Shown here piece after piece: positions 31,663 to 41,935 of a stretch of 64,000 nucleotides of DNA. Position numbers and translations under genes: made by a program. Under the pieces are notes generated by a model. It saw nothing but the letters and a program-made list of their open reading frames with translations, did no database searches and had not been told where the DNA came from. This DNA is from CANJIV01 sp046330225 (GTDB taxonomy: Bacteria; Actinomycetota; Thermoleophilia; Solirubrobacterales; Solirubrobacteraceae), in the NCBI GenBank assembly GCA_046330225.1, contig JAXLTD010000002.1, positions 62,001 to 126,000 of the forward strand. Reading direction: 5' to 3'. The first letter of the stretch is position 1. Each line of letters starts with the position of its first letter.

Positions 31663-32130
31663 ATGCGCCGCAACGCTGCCCAGCCCCGCCCGGTCGACCC
31701 GGATGCGATTCACCGCTCGAAGCTCGTCCAGCAGGTCATCAACAAGGTGATGCTCGACGGCAAGAAGTCGACTGCCGAGCACATCGTCTACGACGCCCTC
31801 GCGATCCTGAGCGAGAAGTCCGGAAAGGATCCGGTCGAGGCGCTCGAGGAGTCGATCAAGGCCCTCACTCCGGTCCTCGAGGTCCGGTCCCGCCGCGTCG
31901 GCGGCGCCACCTACCAGGTGCCGGTCGAAGTGCCCCAGCGCCGCGCGCGCACGCTCGCGGTCCGCTGGCTCGTCCAGTTCGCTCGCGCGCGCCGCGAGAA
32001 GACCATGGCCCAGCGCCTGGCGAACGAGCTGCTCGACGCGCAGTCCCAGCAGGGCGGCGCATACAAGCGCAAGGACGACATCTACCGCATGGCGCAGGCC
32101 AACAAGGCCTTCGCGCACTACCGCTGGTGA
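31663..32130 (+). CDS. rpsG: 30S ribosomal protein S7
   Basis: 155 residues, standard length. It opens MRRNAAQPRPVDPD, with the conserved KLVQQVINKVMLDGKKSTAEHIVYDAL and VRSRRVGGATYQVPVEVPQRRA regions that organise the 16S 3' major domain. It ends KAFAHYRW. In most bacteria fusA follows directly, but here a 1,024-nt stretch with a tandem repeat and a minus-strand gene separates them, so S7 and EF-G are probably not in one simple transcript. Confidence 0.97.
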   Translation: MRRNAAQPRPVDPDAIHRSKLVQQVINKVMLDGKKSTAEHIVYDALAILSEKSGKDPVEALEESIKALTPVLEVRSRRVGGATYQVPVEVPQRRARTLAVRWLVQFARARREKTMAQRLANELLDAQSQQGGAYKRKDDIYRMAQANKAFAHYRW

Positions 32131-32284
32131 TCTGACGGACGCTCGGCGCCGCTGGCGGCGTCTGCGGGGCTGGCCGTGCGGAGCACGTGCCACCCCCTGG
32201 GTCCTGGGCAGCGGCGCCGATCGCCTCGCCAGCTCGCCAGCGGCGGGCATCGATTCGGCCGGGGCGGCGGGCAGCGGACAGCGA

Positions 32285-32426
32285 TTCGCTGCCGGCCGGG
32301 CCCGCCGCCGTTCTCGTGCGCCTGGGCCACCGATTCGGTGGCTGACGCGCGCAGGTTCGCTGCCGGCCGGGCCCGCCGCCGTTCTCGTGCGCCTGGGCCA
32401 CCGATTCGGTGGCTGACGCGCGCAGG
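32285..32426 (+). repeat. Perfect 71-bp tandem duplication downstream of rpsG
   Basis: Two identical 71-bp units (32285-32355 and 32356-32426) are followed by 5 more matching bases. Because 71 is not a multiple of three, no frame repeats, so it is not coding. Each unit contains GCCACC-GATTC-GGTGGC, a stable 6-bp hairpin with 5-nt loop (32326-32342 and 32397-32413). A related CAGCGATTCGCTG palindrome lies at the first unit's edge. It sits in the 367-nt gene-free gap 32131-32497, whose remaining bases show nothing I can name. Confidence 0.9.
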
Positions 32427-32497
32427 TTCGCGGCGGATGACCGGGTGGCCGCCCAGCCCGCACGGCCCATCGTTTCCGCTCGCGGTCGTCGGGCGGG

Positions 32498-32986
32498 CTA
32501 CCGCCGGCCGCCGGCCCAGAGCAGCCCGGCGCCCGCCGCGGCCACGAGAGCCGAGCCGCCGAGGCCGAGCCACAGCCCGAGCTGCGGCGAGGCGGAGGCC
32601 GGGGCGAGGGTCCCGCTGAGCACGCCGGACTCGGTCGCGTCCGGGAGGTCGATCGCGAGGACGACGCCGCAGCCGATGAGGCCGATCGCGAGCAGGGCGA
32701 CCGCGGCGGCGCGGCCCCCGGTGCCGGCCGCGACGACCCCGAGGAGGATCGCGCCGAACCCGAGGACGATCAGGGCGTAGCCGTGGTGGCCGCCAGCCTG
32801 GGTGCTCGACACGTCGATCCCGCCGGCCCGCACCGCGAAGAGCGTCTGGAACTCGCCCGCGATCATCAGGCCCGCGCCGGCCAGCGCAACGGCGGCGAAC
32901 GCGCCGGCGAGGGGCCCGATGCCCCGGCGTCTGGCGGCAGGTCCTCTGCTATCCTGCGCGGTCGGCCCGGAGGCCTCAGCGCACAT
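32498..32986 (-). CDS. Small four-helix membrane protein of unknown function
   Basis: 162 residues from ATG 32986. Four hydrophobic segments are visible: about 25-43, 70-88, 94-113 and 136-158. The first loop holds EFQTLFAVRAGGIDVSSTQAGGHH, probably outside the membrane. No family is recognised. It is encoded against the direction of the str operon between rpsG and fusA. The ATG lacks a strong ribosome-binding site, and its first codons overlap a plus-strand promoter-like element (32947-32955), so the true start could be elsewhere. Confidence 0.65.
   Translation of the reverse strand: MCAEASGPTAQDSRGPAARRRGIGPLAGAFAAVALAGAGLMIAGEFQTLFAVRAGGIDVSSTQAGGHHGYALIVLGFGAILLGVVAAGTGGRAAAVALLAIGLIGCGVVLAIDLPDATESGVLSGTLAPASASPQLGLWLGLGGSALVAAAGAGLLWAGGRR
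32947..32955 (+). promoter_or_regulatory. Candidate extended -10 (TGCTATCCT) for a fusA leader transcript
   Basis: TGCTATCCT matches the TGCTAnnnT form found before rpsL and rpmJ. A transcript from about 32962 would run through a 6-codon ORF, an antiterminator-like arm and an intrinsic terminator before fusA. It overlaps the first codons of the minus-strand membrane gene. Confidence 0.4.
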
Positions 32987-33026
32987 CGCTGCGCCAGCCC
33001 CCGTGCCGAGGTCGTTCCCCACACTG

Positions 33027-33105
33027 ATGGTGACCCCGACCACATAGCCCGACGGACCCCCGGACAGCCGGCTCACGCATGGGGTCCACGGGGCCCCTTT
33101 TCTTT
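33027..33105 (+). promoter_or_regulatory. Candidate transcription attenuator upstream of fusA
   Basis: The parts in order: a short ORF ATG 33027 to TAG 33045-33047 (MVTPTT); GGACCCC at 33054-33060; GGGGTCC at 33081-33087; and GGGGCCCC at 33090-33097. The middle arm can pair perfectly with the first (7 bp, antiterminator) or, with one wobble, with the third (7 bp, loop ACG) to form a terminator followed by TTTTCTTT. The two pairings exclude each other. This is the standard layout of an attenuator. The trigger (ribosome stalling, protein or ligand) is unknown, and the short ORF has only a distant GAGG. Confidence 0.5.
33081..33105 (+). terminator. Rho-independent terminator in the fusA leader
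   Basis: Stem 33081-33087 with 33091-33097 (six Watson-Crick pairs and one wobble), loop 33088-33090, then TTTTCTTT at 33098-33105. It is the only hairpin with a real T tract that I found in the window, and it acts on the plus strand only. It lies 50 nt before the fusA ATG. Confidence 0.7.
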
Positions 33106-33154
33106 GCCCGCAGTCCGCTCCCTTCCGCTTCGCCCACCTTCCTCCACCTGATCC

Positions 33155-35257
<2,103 letters not shown>

Positions 35258-35313
35258 GCGCCGCTCCGACCATCTGCCGGGCGGCCGCACCGCCGCGAGA
35301 CCCAGAAAACAGC

Positions 35314-35319
35314 TAACTT
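35314..35319 (+). promoter_or_regulatory. Candidate -10 (GCTAACTT) for tuf
   Basis: GCTAACTT lies in an A-rich patch (GAAAACAGCTAACTTTC) of the 140-nt fusA-tuf gap. A transcript would have a leader of about 70 nt with AAAGGAG before the GTG. Separate tuf promoters are common, since EF-Tu is needed in excess. Confidence 0.45.
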
Positions 35320-35397
35320 TCTCGGGTTGGCCGGACCGAACCGCTCGCGCGGGACGACGCCCAGCCCTCACCCCGATTCTCAAAGGAGCAACACAAA

Positions 35398-36582
<1,185 letters not shown>

Positions 36583-36593
36583 CGAGCAGCACC

Positions 36594-36623
36594 CCGGCCC
36601 GGCCCCTCCGCGGGCCGCGCCGG
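36594..36623 (+). terminator. Hairpin after tuf
   Basis: CCGG-CC-CGGCCC, loop CTCCGC, then GGGCCG-CG-CCGG forms a stem of 6 plus 4 bp with a small internal loop, 12 nt after the tuf stop. It is a likely partial terminator ahead of the S10 operon. Confidence 0.5.
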
Positions 36624-36650
36624 ACCCAAGACGACGACCGATACGACAAG

Positions 36651-36682
36651 GGGCGGGCCCTAGAAGTCCCGGAGGCCCGCCC
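36651..36682 (+). promoter_or_regulatory. Hairpin in the S10 operon leader
   Basis: GGGCGGGCC (36651-36659) pairs perfectly with GGCCCGCCC (36674-36682) around a 14-nt loop, 36 nt before the rpsJ GTG. It could be a second terminator for tuf or part of an S10 leader of the kind that L4 binds in other bacteria. I could not decide which. Confidence 0.4.
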
Positions 36683-36718
36683 TCGGCACGCAAGGAACCA
36701 GGAAGCGAAACCGACACC

Positions 36719-37045
36719 GTGGCATCACTGCCCCAGAACAAGATCAGGATCCGCCTCAAGTCCTACGACACCTCCGCGATCGAGACGGCCGCGAAGGAGA
36801 TCGTGGAGACGGCGGCGCGCACCGGCGCGACGGTGTCGGGGCCGGTTCCCCTGCCGACCGAGAAGAACGTCTACTGCGTGATCCGCTCGCCGTTCAAGGA
36901 CAAGGACTCGCGCGAGCACTTCGAGATCCGCACGCACAAGCGCCTGATCGACATCCACCAGCCCACGCCCAAGACGGTCGACTCGCTCCAGCGCCTCGAC
37001 CACCTTCCCGCGGGCGTCGACATCGAGATCCGGCTCGCCTCCTAG
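36719..37045 (+). CDS. rpsJ: 30S ribosomal protein S10
   Basis: 108 residues from GTG 36719. NKIRIRLKSYDTSAIETAAKEIVETAARTGA and VIRSPFKDKDSREHFEIRTHKRLIDI are the S10/NusE core; the loop contacts 16S rRNA and NusG/NusB. The first few residues (MASLPQ) add slightly to the usual start. It is first in the S10 operon; L3 begins 4 nt after its stop. Confidence 0.97.
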   Translation: MASLPQNKIRIRLKSYDTSAIETAAKEIVETAARTGATVSGPVPLPTEKNVYCVIRSPFKDKDSREHFEIRTHKRLIDIHQPTPKTVDSLQRLDHLPAGVDIEIRLAS

Positions 37046-37049
37046 ACCC

Positions 37050-37667
37050 ATGGCCGCCATCCTCGCCCGCAAGCTCGGCATGACCCAGCGGTTCCTCGAC
37101 GACGGACGCGTCGAGCGCGTGACCGTGCTCGAGGCCGGGCCGTGCCCCGTCACCGCGATCCGCTCGCACGACCGCGACGGCTACGACGCCGTGCAGCTCG
37201 GCTTCGGCGCCGCGAAGGAGAAGCACCTCAGCAAGCCTGAGCTCGGGCATCTCAAGAAGGCCGGCGCGCCGCCGCTCCGCCACCTCGTGGAGTTCCGCGA
37301 CGAGGCGGGCGAGCTGAAGGTTGGCGACGAGGTCACGGCCGAGGCGTTCGCACCCGGCGACAAGGTCAAGGTGTCCGGCGTCGCCAAGGGCAAGGGCTTC
37401 CAGGGCACGATCAAGCGCCACAACTTTCATCGCGGCCCGGCGTCGCACGGCTCCCACAACGTTCGGGCGCCCGGCTCGATCGGCGCCTCTGCCACGCCCT
37501 CCCGCGTCTTCAAGGGCGTCCGCGGTCCCGGCCGGATGGGCGGCAAGCGCGCGACCCAGAAGGGCCTCGAGGTCGTCGAGGTCATTCCCGACCAGAACCT
37601 CCTGCTCGTCCGCGGCGCCGTGCCCGGACCCAAGCAGGGCATCGTGGAGGTGCGGACCGATGGCTAG
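37050..37667 (+). CDS. rplC: 50S ribosomal protein L3
   Basis: 205 residues, normal. ILARKLGMTQRFLDDGRVERVTVLEAGPCPV opens the protein, and the long central loop with FHRGPASHGSHNVRAPGSIG reaches the peptidyl-transferase centre. It is an early assembly protein of the large subunit. Its last 8 nt overlap the start of rplD in another frame. Confidence 0.97.
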   Translation: MAAILARKLGMTQRFLDDGRVERVTVLEAGPCPVTAIRSHDRDGYDAVQLGFGAAKEKHLSKPELGHLKKAGAPPLRHLVEFRDEAGELKVGDEVTAEAFAPGDKVKVSGVAKGKGFQGTIKRHNFHRGPASHGSHNVRAPGSIGASATPSRVFKGVRGPGRMGGKRATQKGLEVVEVIPDQNLLLVRGAVPGPKQGIVEVRTDG

Positions 37668-38304
37668 CGCTCCCTACCTCGGCCAGGACGGCACCGTGCA
37701 GCTCGACGACGCCGTCTTCGCCGCCCCGTTCAACGAGGGCCTCGTGCACGAATGCGTCCGCGCGGATCGCAACGCCCGCCGCCAGGGCACCGCGTCGACC
37801 AAGACCCGCGGCAAGGTCCGCGGCGGCGGCGCCAAGCCGTGGCGCCAGAAGGGCACGGGCCGCGCCCGGGCCGGCTCGAGCCGCTCGCCGATCTGGACCG
37901 GCGGCGGCACCGTGTTCGGCCCCAGCCCCCGCCACTACACGTTCAAGGTCAACCGCAAGGCCCGCCGCGCCGCGCTCCGCAGCGCCCTGTCGCTGCACGC
38001 CCAGCGCGGCTCGCTGGCGATCCTGCCCGCCGGGGCGTTCGCGGCCCCGTCGACCCGCCAGGCGGCCGACGCCCTGGCCTCGTGGGACCAGCCCGGCCCG
38101 ACGCTCGTGGTGCTCGGCGCCGACGAGGGCGACGCCCGCAAGTCGTTCCGAAACCTGGCCCGCACCGACGTCCGCGACGACGCGTCCACCGGCATCGTCG
38201 ACCTGATCGGCGCCGCGACGCTCGTCGTGTCCGAGGCCGCCCTGCCCGAGCTCGTCGCCCGTGCCACGGGCGCGCGCGCGCCCGCCGAGGAGGCCGCCGC
38301 CTGA
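37660..38304 (+). CDS. rplD: 50S ribosomal protein L4
   Basis: 214 residues from ATG 37660, inside the end of rplC. The extended loop TKTRGKVRGGGAKPWRQKGTGRARAGSSRSPIWTGG lines the exit tunnel near the macrolide site. The globular part binds 23S domain I and, in some bacteria, the S10 leader. The stop shares a base with the rplW start (TGATG). An Ala/Glu-rich end (APAEEAAA) is present. Confidence 0.97.
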   Translation: MASAPYLGQDGTVQLDDAVFAAPFNEGLVHECVRADRNARRQGTASTKTRGKVRGGGAKPWRQKGTGRARAGSSRSPIWTGGGTVFGPSPRHYTFKVNRKARRAALRSALSLHAQRGSLAILPAGAFAAPSTRQAADALASWDQPGPTLVVLGADEGDARKSFRNLARTDVRDDASTGIVDLIGAATLVVSEAALPELVARATGARAPAEEAAA

Positions 38305-38603
38305 TGGACCACTCCCAGGTGATCATCCGCCCGGTCGTGTCCGAGAAGACCTACGTCCTCGCGACGCTGGGCAAGTACACGTTCCGCGTCCATCCGGATG
38401 CCCACAAGACGCAGATCCGCCAGGCCGTCGAGGCGCTCTTCGACGTGAAGGTCGTCGATGTCCGCACGTTGTCGGTCAAGTCCAAGCCCAAGCGCCGCGG
38501 CCTGACCGCGGGCCGCACGCGCACCTGGAAGAAGGCCGTCGTCCAGGTCGGCCCCGGCGACGAGATCCCGATCTTCCAGGGCCTCGAGGCAGGGGGATCC
38601 TGA
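38304..38603 (+). CDS. rplW: 50S ribosomal protein L23
   Basis: 99 residues from ATG 38304. QVIIRPVVSEKTYVLATLGKYTFRVHPDAHK and VNTLSVKSKPKRRG-like sequence are typical. L23 sits at the tunnel exit and is the docking site of trigger factor and SRP. It is coupled to rplD by TGATG and followed by rplB after 3 nt. Confidence 0.97.
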   Translation: MDHSQVIIRPVVSEKTYVLATLGKYTFRVHPDAHKTQIRQAVEALFDVKVVDVRTLSVKSKPKRRGLTAGRTRTWKKAVVQVGPGDEIPIFQGLEAGGS

Positions 38604-38606
38604 GCC

Positions 38607-39446
38607 ATGCCGATTCGCAAGCCCAAGCCCACGAGCCCCGGCCGCCGGTTCGTCACGTACCCGGACTTCGCCGAGATCACGAAGTCCGAGCCGGAGAAGA
38701 CTCTCGTGGAGGGCCTCAAGAAGTCCGGCGGGCGCAACAGCTACGGCCGCAAGACCTCGCGCCACCGCGGCGGCGGGGCCAAGCGCCTGTACCGCAAGAT
38801 CGACTTCAAGCGCCGCAAGGACGGGATCCCGGCGAAGGTCGCCGCCATCGAGTACGACCCGAACCGGTCCTCGTACATCGCGCTGCTGCACTACGCCGAC
38901 GGCGAGAAGGCCTACATCCTGGCGCCGGCCCGGCTCCAGGTCGGGGCCACCGTGCAGTCCGGCCCCGGCTCCGAGATCACGGTCGGCAACTGCCTCCCGC
39001 TCGCCGCGATGCCGATCGGCACCGTGGTCCACAACGTGGAGCTCCAGCCGGGCCGGGGCGGCCAGATGGGCCGGGCGGCCGGCACGGCCATCCAGCTCAT
39101 GGCGAAGGAGGGCACGATGGCGACGCTGCGCCTGCCGTCCGGCGAGATGCGCCTCGTGCGCTCGGAGTGCCGCGCCACGGTCGGCGCGATCGGCAACTCC
39201 GACCACCAGAACGTGAAGATCGGCAAGGCGGGCCGCAAGCGCCACATGGGCGTGCGCCCGCAGACGCGCGGCACCGCGATGAACCCGGTCGACCACCCGC
39301 ACGGCGGCGGCGAGGGCTCCACGACGCCCGGCCGCCATCCGGTCACGCCGTGGGGCGTCCCGACGCTCGGCTACCGCACGCGCAAGAAGGGCAAGCAATC
39401 CGACAGGTACATCGTCCGCGGCCGGCGGCGGGGGAAGAGGCGCTAG
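38607..39446 (+). CDS. rplB: 50S ribosomal protein L2
   Basis: 279 residues, normal. The GRNSYGRKTSRHRGGGAKRLYRKIDF segment and the C-terminal AMNPVDHPHGGGEG motif, with the universally conserved histidine near the peptidyl-transferase centre, are both intact. It is needed for subunit joining. rpsS starts on the next base after the stop. Confidence 0.98.
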   Translation: MPIRKPKPTSPGRRFVTYPDFAEITKSEPEKTLVEGLKKSGGRNSYGRKTSRHRGGGAKRLYRKIDFKRRKDGIPAKVAAIEYDPNRSSYIALLHYADGEKAYILAPARLQVGATVQSGPGSEITVGNCLPLAAMPIGTVVHNVELQPGRGGQMGRAAGTAIQLMAKEGTMATLRLPSGEMRLVRSECRATVGAIGNSDHQNVKIGKAGRKRHMGVRPQTRGTAMNPVDHPHGGGEGSTTPGRHPVTPWGVPTLGYRTRKKGKQSDRYIVRGRRRGKRR

Positions 39447-39719
39447 ATGTCGCGTTCGAGCAAGAAGGGGCCGTGGATCGAGGAGCGCCTGCTGGCGCGC
39501 GTCGAGGCGATGAACGCCGCCGGCGAGAAGCAGATGGTCAAGACCTGGTCGCGCGCCTCGACGATCTTCCCTGAGCTCGTCGGTCACACCATCGCCGTGC
39601 ACGACGGCCAGAAGCACGTGCCCGTGTTCGTGAGCGAGTCGATGGTCGGCCACAAGCTCGGCGAGTTCGCCCCGACGCGCCGCTATCGCGGCCACACCGC
39701 CTCCGGAAAGATGCGATGA
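39447..39719 (+). CDS. rpsS: 30S ribosomal protein S19
   Basis: 90 residues. SRSSKKGPWIEERLLARVEAM and HDGQKHVPVFVSESMVGHKLGEFAPTR are standard; S19 lies in the head of the small subunit beside S13. It starts directly after rplB and overlaps rplV by ATGA. Confidence 0.98.
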   Translation: MSRSSKKGPWIEERLLARVEAMNAAGEKQMVKTWSRASTIFPELVGHTIAVHDGQKHVPVFVSESMVGHKLGEFAPTRRYRGHTASGKMR

Positions 39720-40348
39720 GCGACGAGGCCAAGGACATCGAGACCGGCGAGGAGCCGGAGACGAAGGCGCCGCGCCGCCGGGCCGCCAAGCCCAAGGCTG
39801 CGCCGGCCGCTGCCGAGGCGAAGGCCGACGAGCCGACGGCGAAGGCCGACGACGCCCCTGACGCCGAGGCCGGCGACGCCGAGGCCGCGCCTGCCGCCGA
39901 GGCCGAGGAGACGCGCAAGCCCCGCCGCCGGCGGGCGGCGAAGCCGAAGGACGAGGCCCCGGCCGAGGAGCCGAAGCCGGCCCGCGCTGCCGCGGCCGCC
40001 GACGGGCCGCCGCCGGTCGTCCGCGCGCACGCCAAGTACGTGCGCAGCTCGGCCCGCAAGGCGCGCCTGGTCTGCGATCACATTCGCGGCAAGGACGTCG
40101 CCGAGGCCCGCGCGATCCTCGCCCACGCGCCGCGCGCCGTCGCCCGCGACTGGCAGAAGCTCCTCGAATCCGCGGTCGCAAATGCCGAGCACAACCACGA
40201 GCTGCTCGGGGACGACCTGCGCGTCAAGGACGTCTTTGCCGACGAGGGCCCCACGCTCAAGCGCTTCCAGCCGCGCGCGATGGGCCGCGCGACCAAGATC
40301 CGCAAGCGCACCAGCCACCTGACGATCACGCTCACGCCGAAGGGGTAG
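39716..40348 (+). CDS. rplV: 50S ribosomal protein L22 with long N-terminal extension
   Basis: 210 residues, against about 110-130 usually. The normal L22 fold begins near residue 101 (VVRAHAKYVRSSARKARLVCDHIRGK) and includes the tunnel hairpin end (GRATKIRKRTSHLTI). Residues 1 to about 100 are low-complexity Ala/Glu/Asp with two basic islands of like sequence, APRRRAAKPK (about 19-28) and KPRRRRAAKPK (about 68-78). The overlap with rpsS (ATGA) and the absence of a nearer start with a ribosome-binding site support the long form. Confidence 0.94.
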   Translation: MSDEAKDIETGEEPETKAPRRRAAKPKAAPAAAEAKADEPTAKADDAPDAEAGDAEAAPAAEAEETRKPRRRRAAKPKDEAPAEEPKPARAAAAADGPPPVVRAHAKYVRSSARKARLVCDHIRGKDVAEARAILAHAPRAVARDWQKLLESAVANAEHNHELLGDDLRVKDVFADEGPTLKRFQPRAMGRATKIRKRTSHLTITLTPKG

Positions 40349-40357
40349 CGGACACCT

Positions 40358-41303
40358 ATGGGTCAGAAAGTCAATCCCGAGGGCCTCCGCGTGGGCTACA
40401 TCCACGACTGGAAGTCCAACTGGTTCAGCGAGAAGCACTTCGCGGACTACCTCGACGAGGACCGCCGCATCCGCGAGCACATCATCGGCAAGCTCGCACA
40501 TGCCGGGCTGTCCGACATCACGATCCGCAAGGACGCCAACGAGGTGGAGATCAACATCCACACCGCGCGGCCGGGCATCGTGATCGGCAAGTCCGGCAGC
40601 GAGGTCGATGCGCTGCGCCGCGACCTGCACCAGATCACCGCCAAGCAGATCCGGGTCAACATCCTCGAGATCAAGCGTCCCGAGCTCGACGCGAAGCTCG
40701 TCGCGCAGTCCATCGCCGAGCAGCTCCAGAACCGCGTGGCGTTCCGCCGCGCGATGAAGCGTGCGCTCACGTCGGCAATGCGCTCGGGCGCCAAGGGCGT
40801 GAAGGTCCAGGTCTCCGGTCGGCTCGGCGGTGCCGAGATGGCGCGGACCGAGGGCTACTCGGACGGCCGCGTGCCGCTGCACACCTTGCGCGCCGACATC
40901 GACTACGGCTTCTACGAGGCCCGCACCACGCAGGGCCGCATCGGCGTCAAGTGCTGGATCAACAAGGGCGAGATCATGCCCGAGGGCTACGCCGGCTCCG
41001 ACCTCACCGAGCTCGACGCGCCGGCTCCCGCCGGCGCACCCGGGACGCGCGACGGCCGTGACGGCCGCGGGCGCGGCCGGGGCGACGCCGCGGGCGCGGC
41101 CGTGACGGCGGAGCCGGGGGCGGCGGAGGCGGCCGTGGCCGCGGTCGCGGGCCCGGCGGGCCGGGCGGCCAAGGCGGTCGCGGCGGGCGCGGCGGCGGGC
41201 CGGGCGGCCCCGGTCGCGGCGGCCCGCGCGCGGCGGAGGCGGCGGCGGCCCCCGCGGCGGCGGCGGAGGCCCCCGCGGCGGTGGCGGCGGAGGTGCGCGC
41301 TGA
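40358..41303 (+). CDS. rpsC: 30S ribosomal protein S3, with frame-slipped Gly/Arg tail
   Basis: S3 core from MGQKVNPEGLRVGYIHDWKSNWF through the KH domain (ARPGIVIGKSGSEVDALR) to INKGEIMPEGYAG is intact for about 215 residues. The remaining tail is very GC-rich. In the starting frame there is no stop before rplP, so S3 and L16 read as one 451-codon frame. Gly/Arg-rich sequence of a believable S3 tail appears in a second frame (about 41098-41226) and a third (41223-41300), the latter ending at TGA 41301-41303, which overlaps the rplP ATG. Two slips (two bases gained or one lost, each) would restore a normal gene. I place the end at that TGA. Confidence 0.85.
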
Positions 41304-41713
41304 TGCTGTCTCCCAAGCGCGTCAAGCACCGCAAGCAGCACCGCGGGCGCCGGGCCGGGCTGTCGCGCGGCGGCACCCGGGTGCAGTTCGGCGAGTACGG
41401 GCTCAAGACCCTCGAGGCGGGCTGGATCACCAACCGCCAGATCGAGGCTGCCCGTATTGCGATGACCCGCAAGATCAAGCGCGGCGGGAAGGTCTGGATC
41501 AACATCTATCCGGACAAGCCGGTGACCAAGAAGCCCGCCGAGACCCGCATGGGCTCCGGCAAGGGCTCGCCCGAGGGCTGGGTGGCCGTCGTCAAGCCCG
41601 GCCGCGTGATGTTCGAGCTGGCCGGCGTCCCGGAGCCGCTGGCCCGCGAGGCCATGCGCCTCGCCGGGCACAAGCTCCCGGTCAAGACCAAGGTCGTTCT
41701 GCGAGAAGACTGA
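41303..41713 (+). CDS. rplP: 50S ribosomal protein L16
   Basis: 136 residues from ATG 41303, which has GGAGG 9 nt upstream and overlaps a TGA in TGATG form. MLSPKRVKHRKQHRGRRAGL, TNRQIEAARIAMTRKIKRGGKVWINI and GSGKGSPEGWVAVVKPGR are standard L16. It lies by the A site and helps tRNA accommodation. The same frame is open into rpsC, but normal length, a good ribosome-binding site and overlap style favour separate translation. Confidence 0.95.
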   Translation: MLSPKRVKHRKQHRGRRAGLSRGGTRVQFGEYGLKTLEAGWITNRQIEAARIAMTRKIKRGGKVWINIYPDKPVTKKPAETRMGSGKGSPEGWVAVVKPGRVMFELAGVPEPLAREAMRLAGHKLPVKTKVVLRED

Positions 41714-41722
41714 GCCGATCCG

Positions 41723-41935
41723 ATGAAGCCCAAAGAAGTCCACGACATGACCAATGACGTCCTCGTCGAGCACGTGCGCACGACACGGCAGGAGCTGTTT
41801 GGCCTGCGCTTCCAGCACGCGACGGGGGAGCTCGAGAACACCGCGCGGCTGCGCGGGGCCAAGCGCGATCTCGCGCGGGCCCTGACGATCGCCCGCCAGC
41901 GCGGGATCGACCTGGAACGAGAGTTGAGCGCCTAA
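41723..41935 (+). CDS. rpmC: 50S ribosomal protein L29
   Basis: 70 residues, two-helix L29. MKPKEVHDMTNDVLVEHVRT, RQELFGLRFQHATGELENT and the final RQRGIDLERELSA fit the family. It sits at the tunnel exit with L23. The stop TAA is followed at once by the rpsQ ATG. Confidence 0.96.
   Translation: MKPKEVHDMTNDVLVEHVRTTRQELFGLRFQHATGELENTARLRGAKRDLARALTIARQRGIDLERELSA

Noticed and set aside
32176..32619. Plus- and minus-strand open frames of about 150 codons over the 71-bp repeat
   Set aside because: The repeat period shifts frame between copies, the products are Arg/Pro-rich with no homology, and no ribosome-binding sites are present.
40358..41713. A true S3-L16 fusion protein of 451 residues
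   Set aside because: Not accepted as the annotation: rplP has its own ATG, ribosome-binding site and normal length, and a TGA in TGATG overlap fits the usual end of rpsC. Kept as a finding because reads or proteomics could overturn this.
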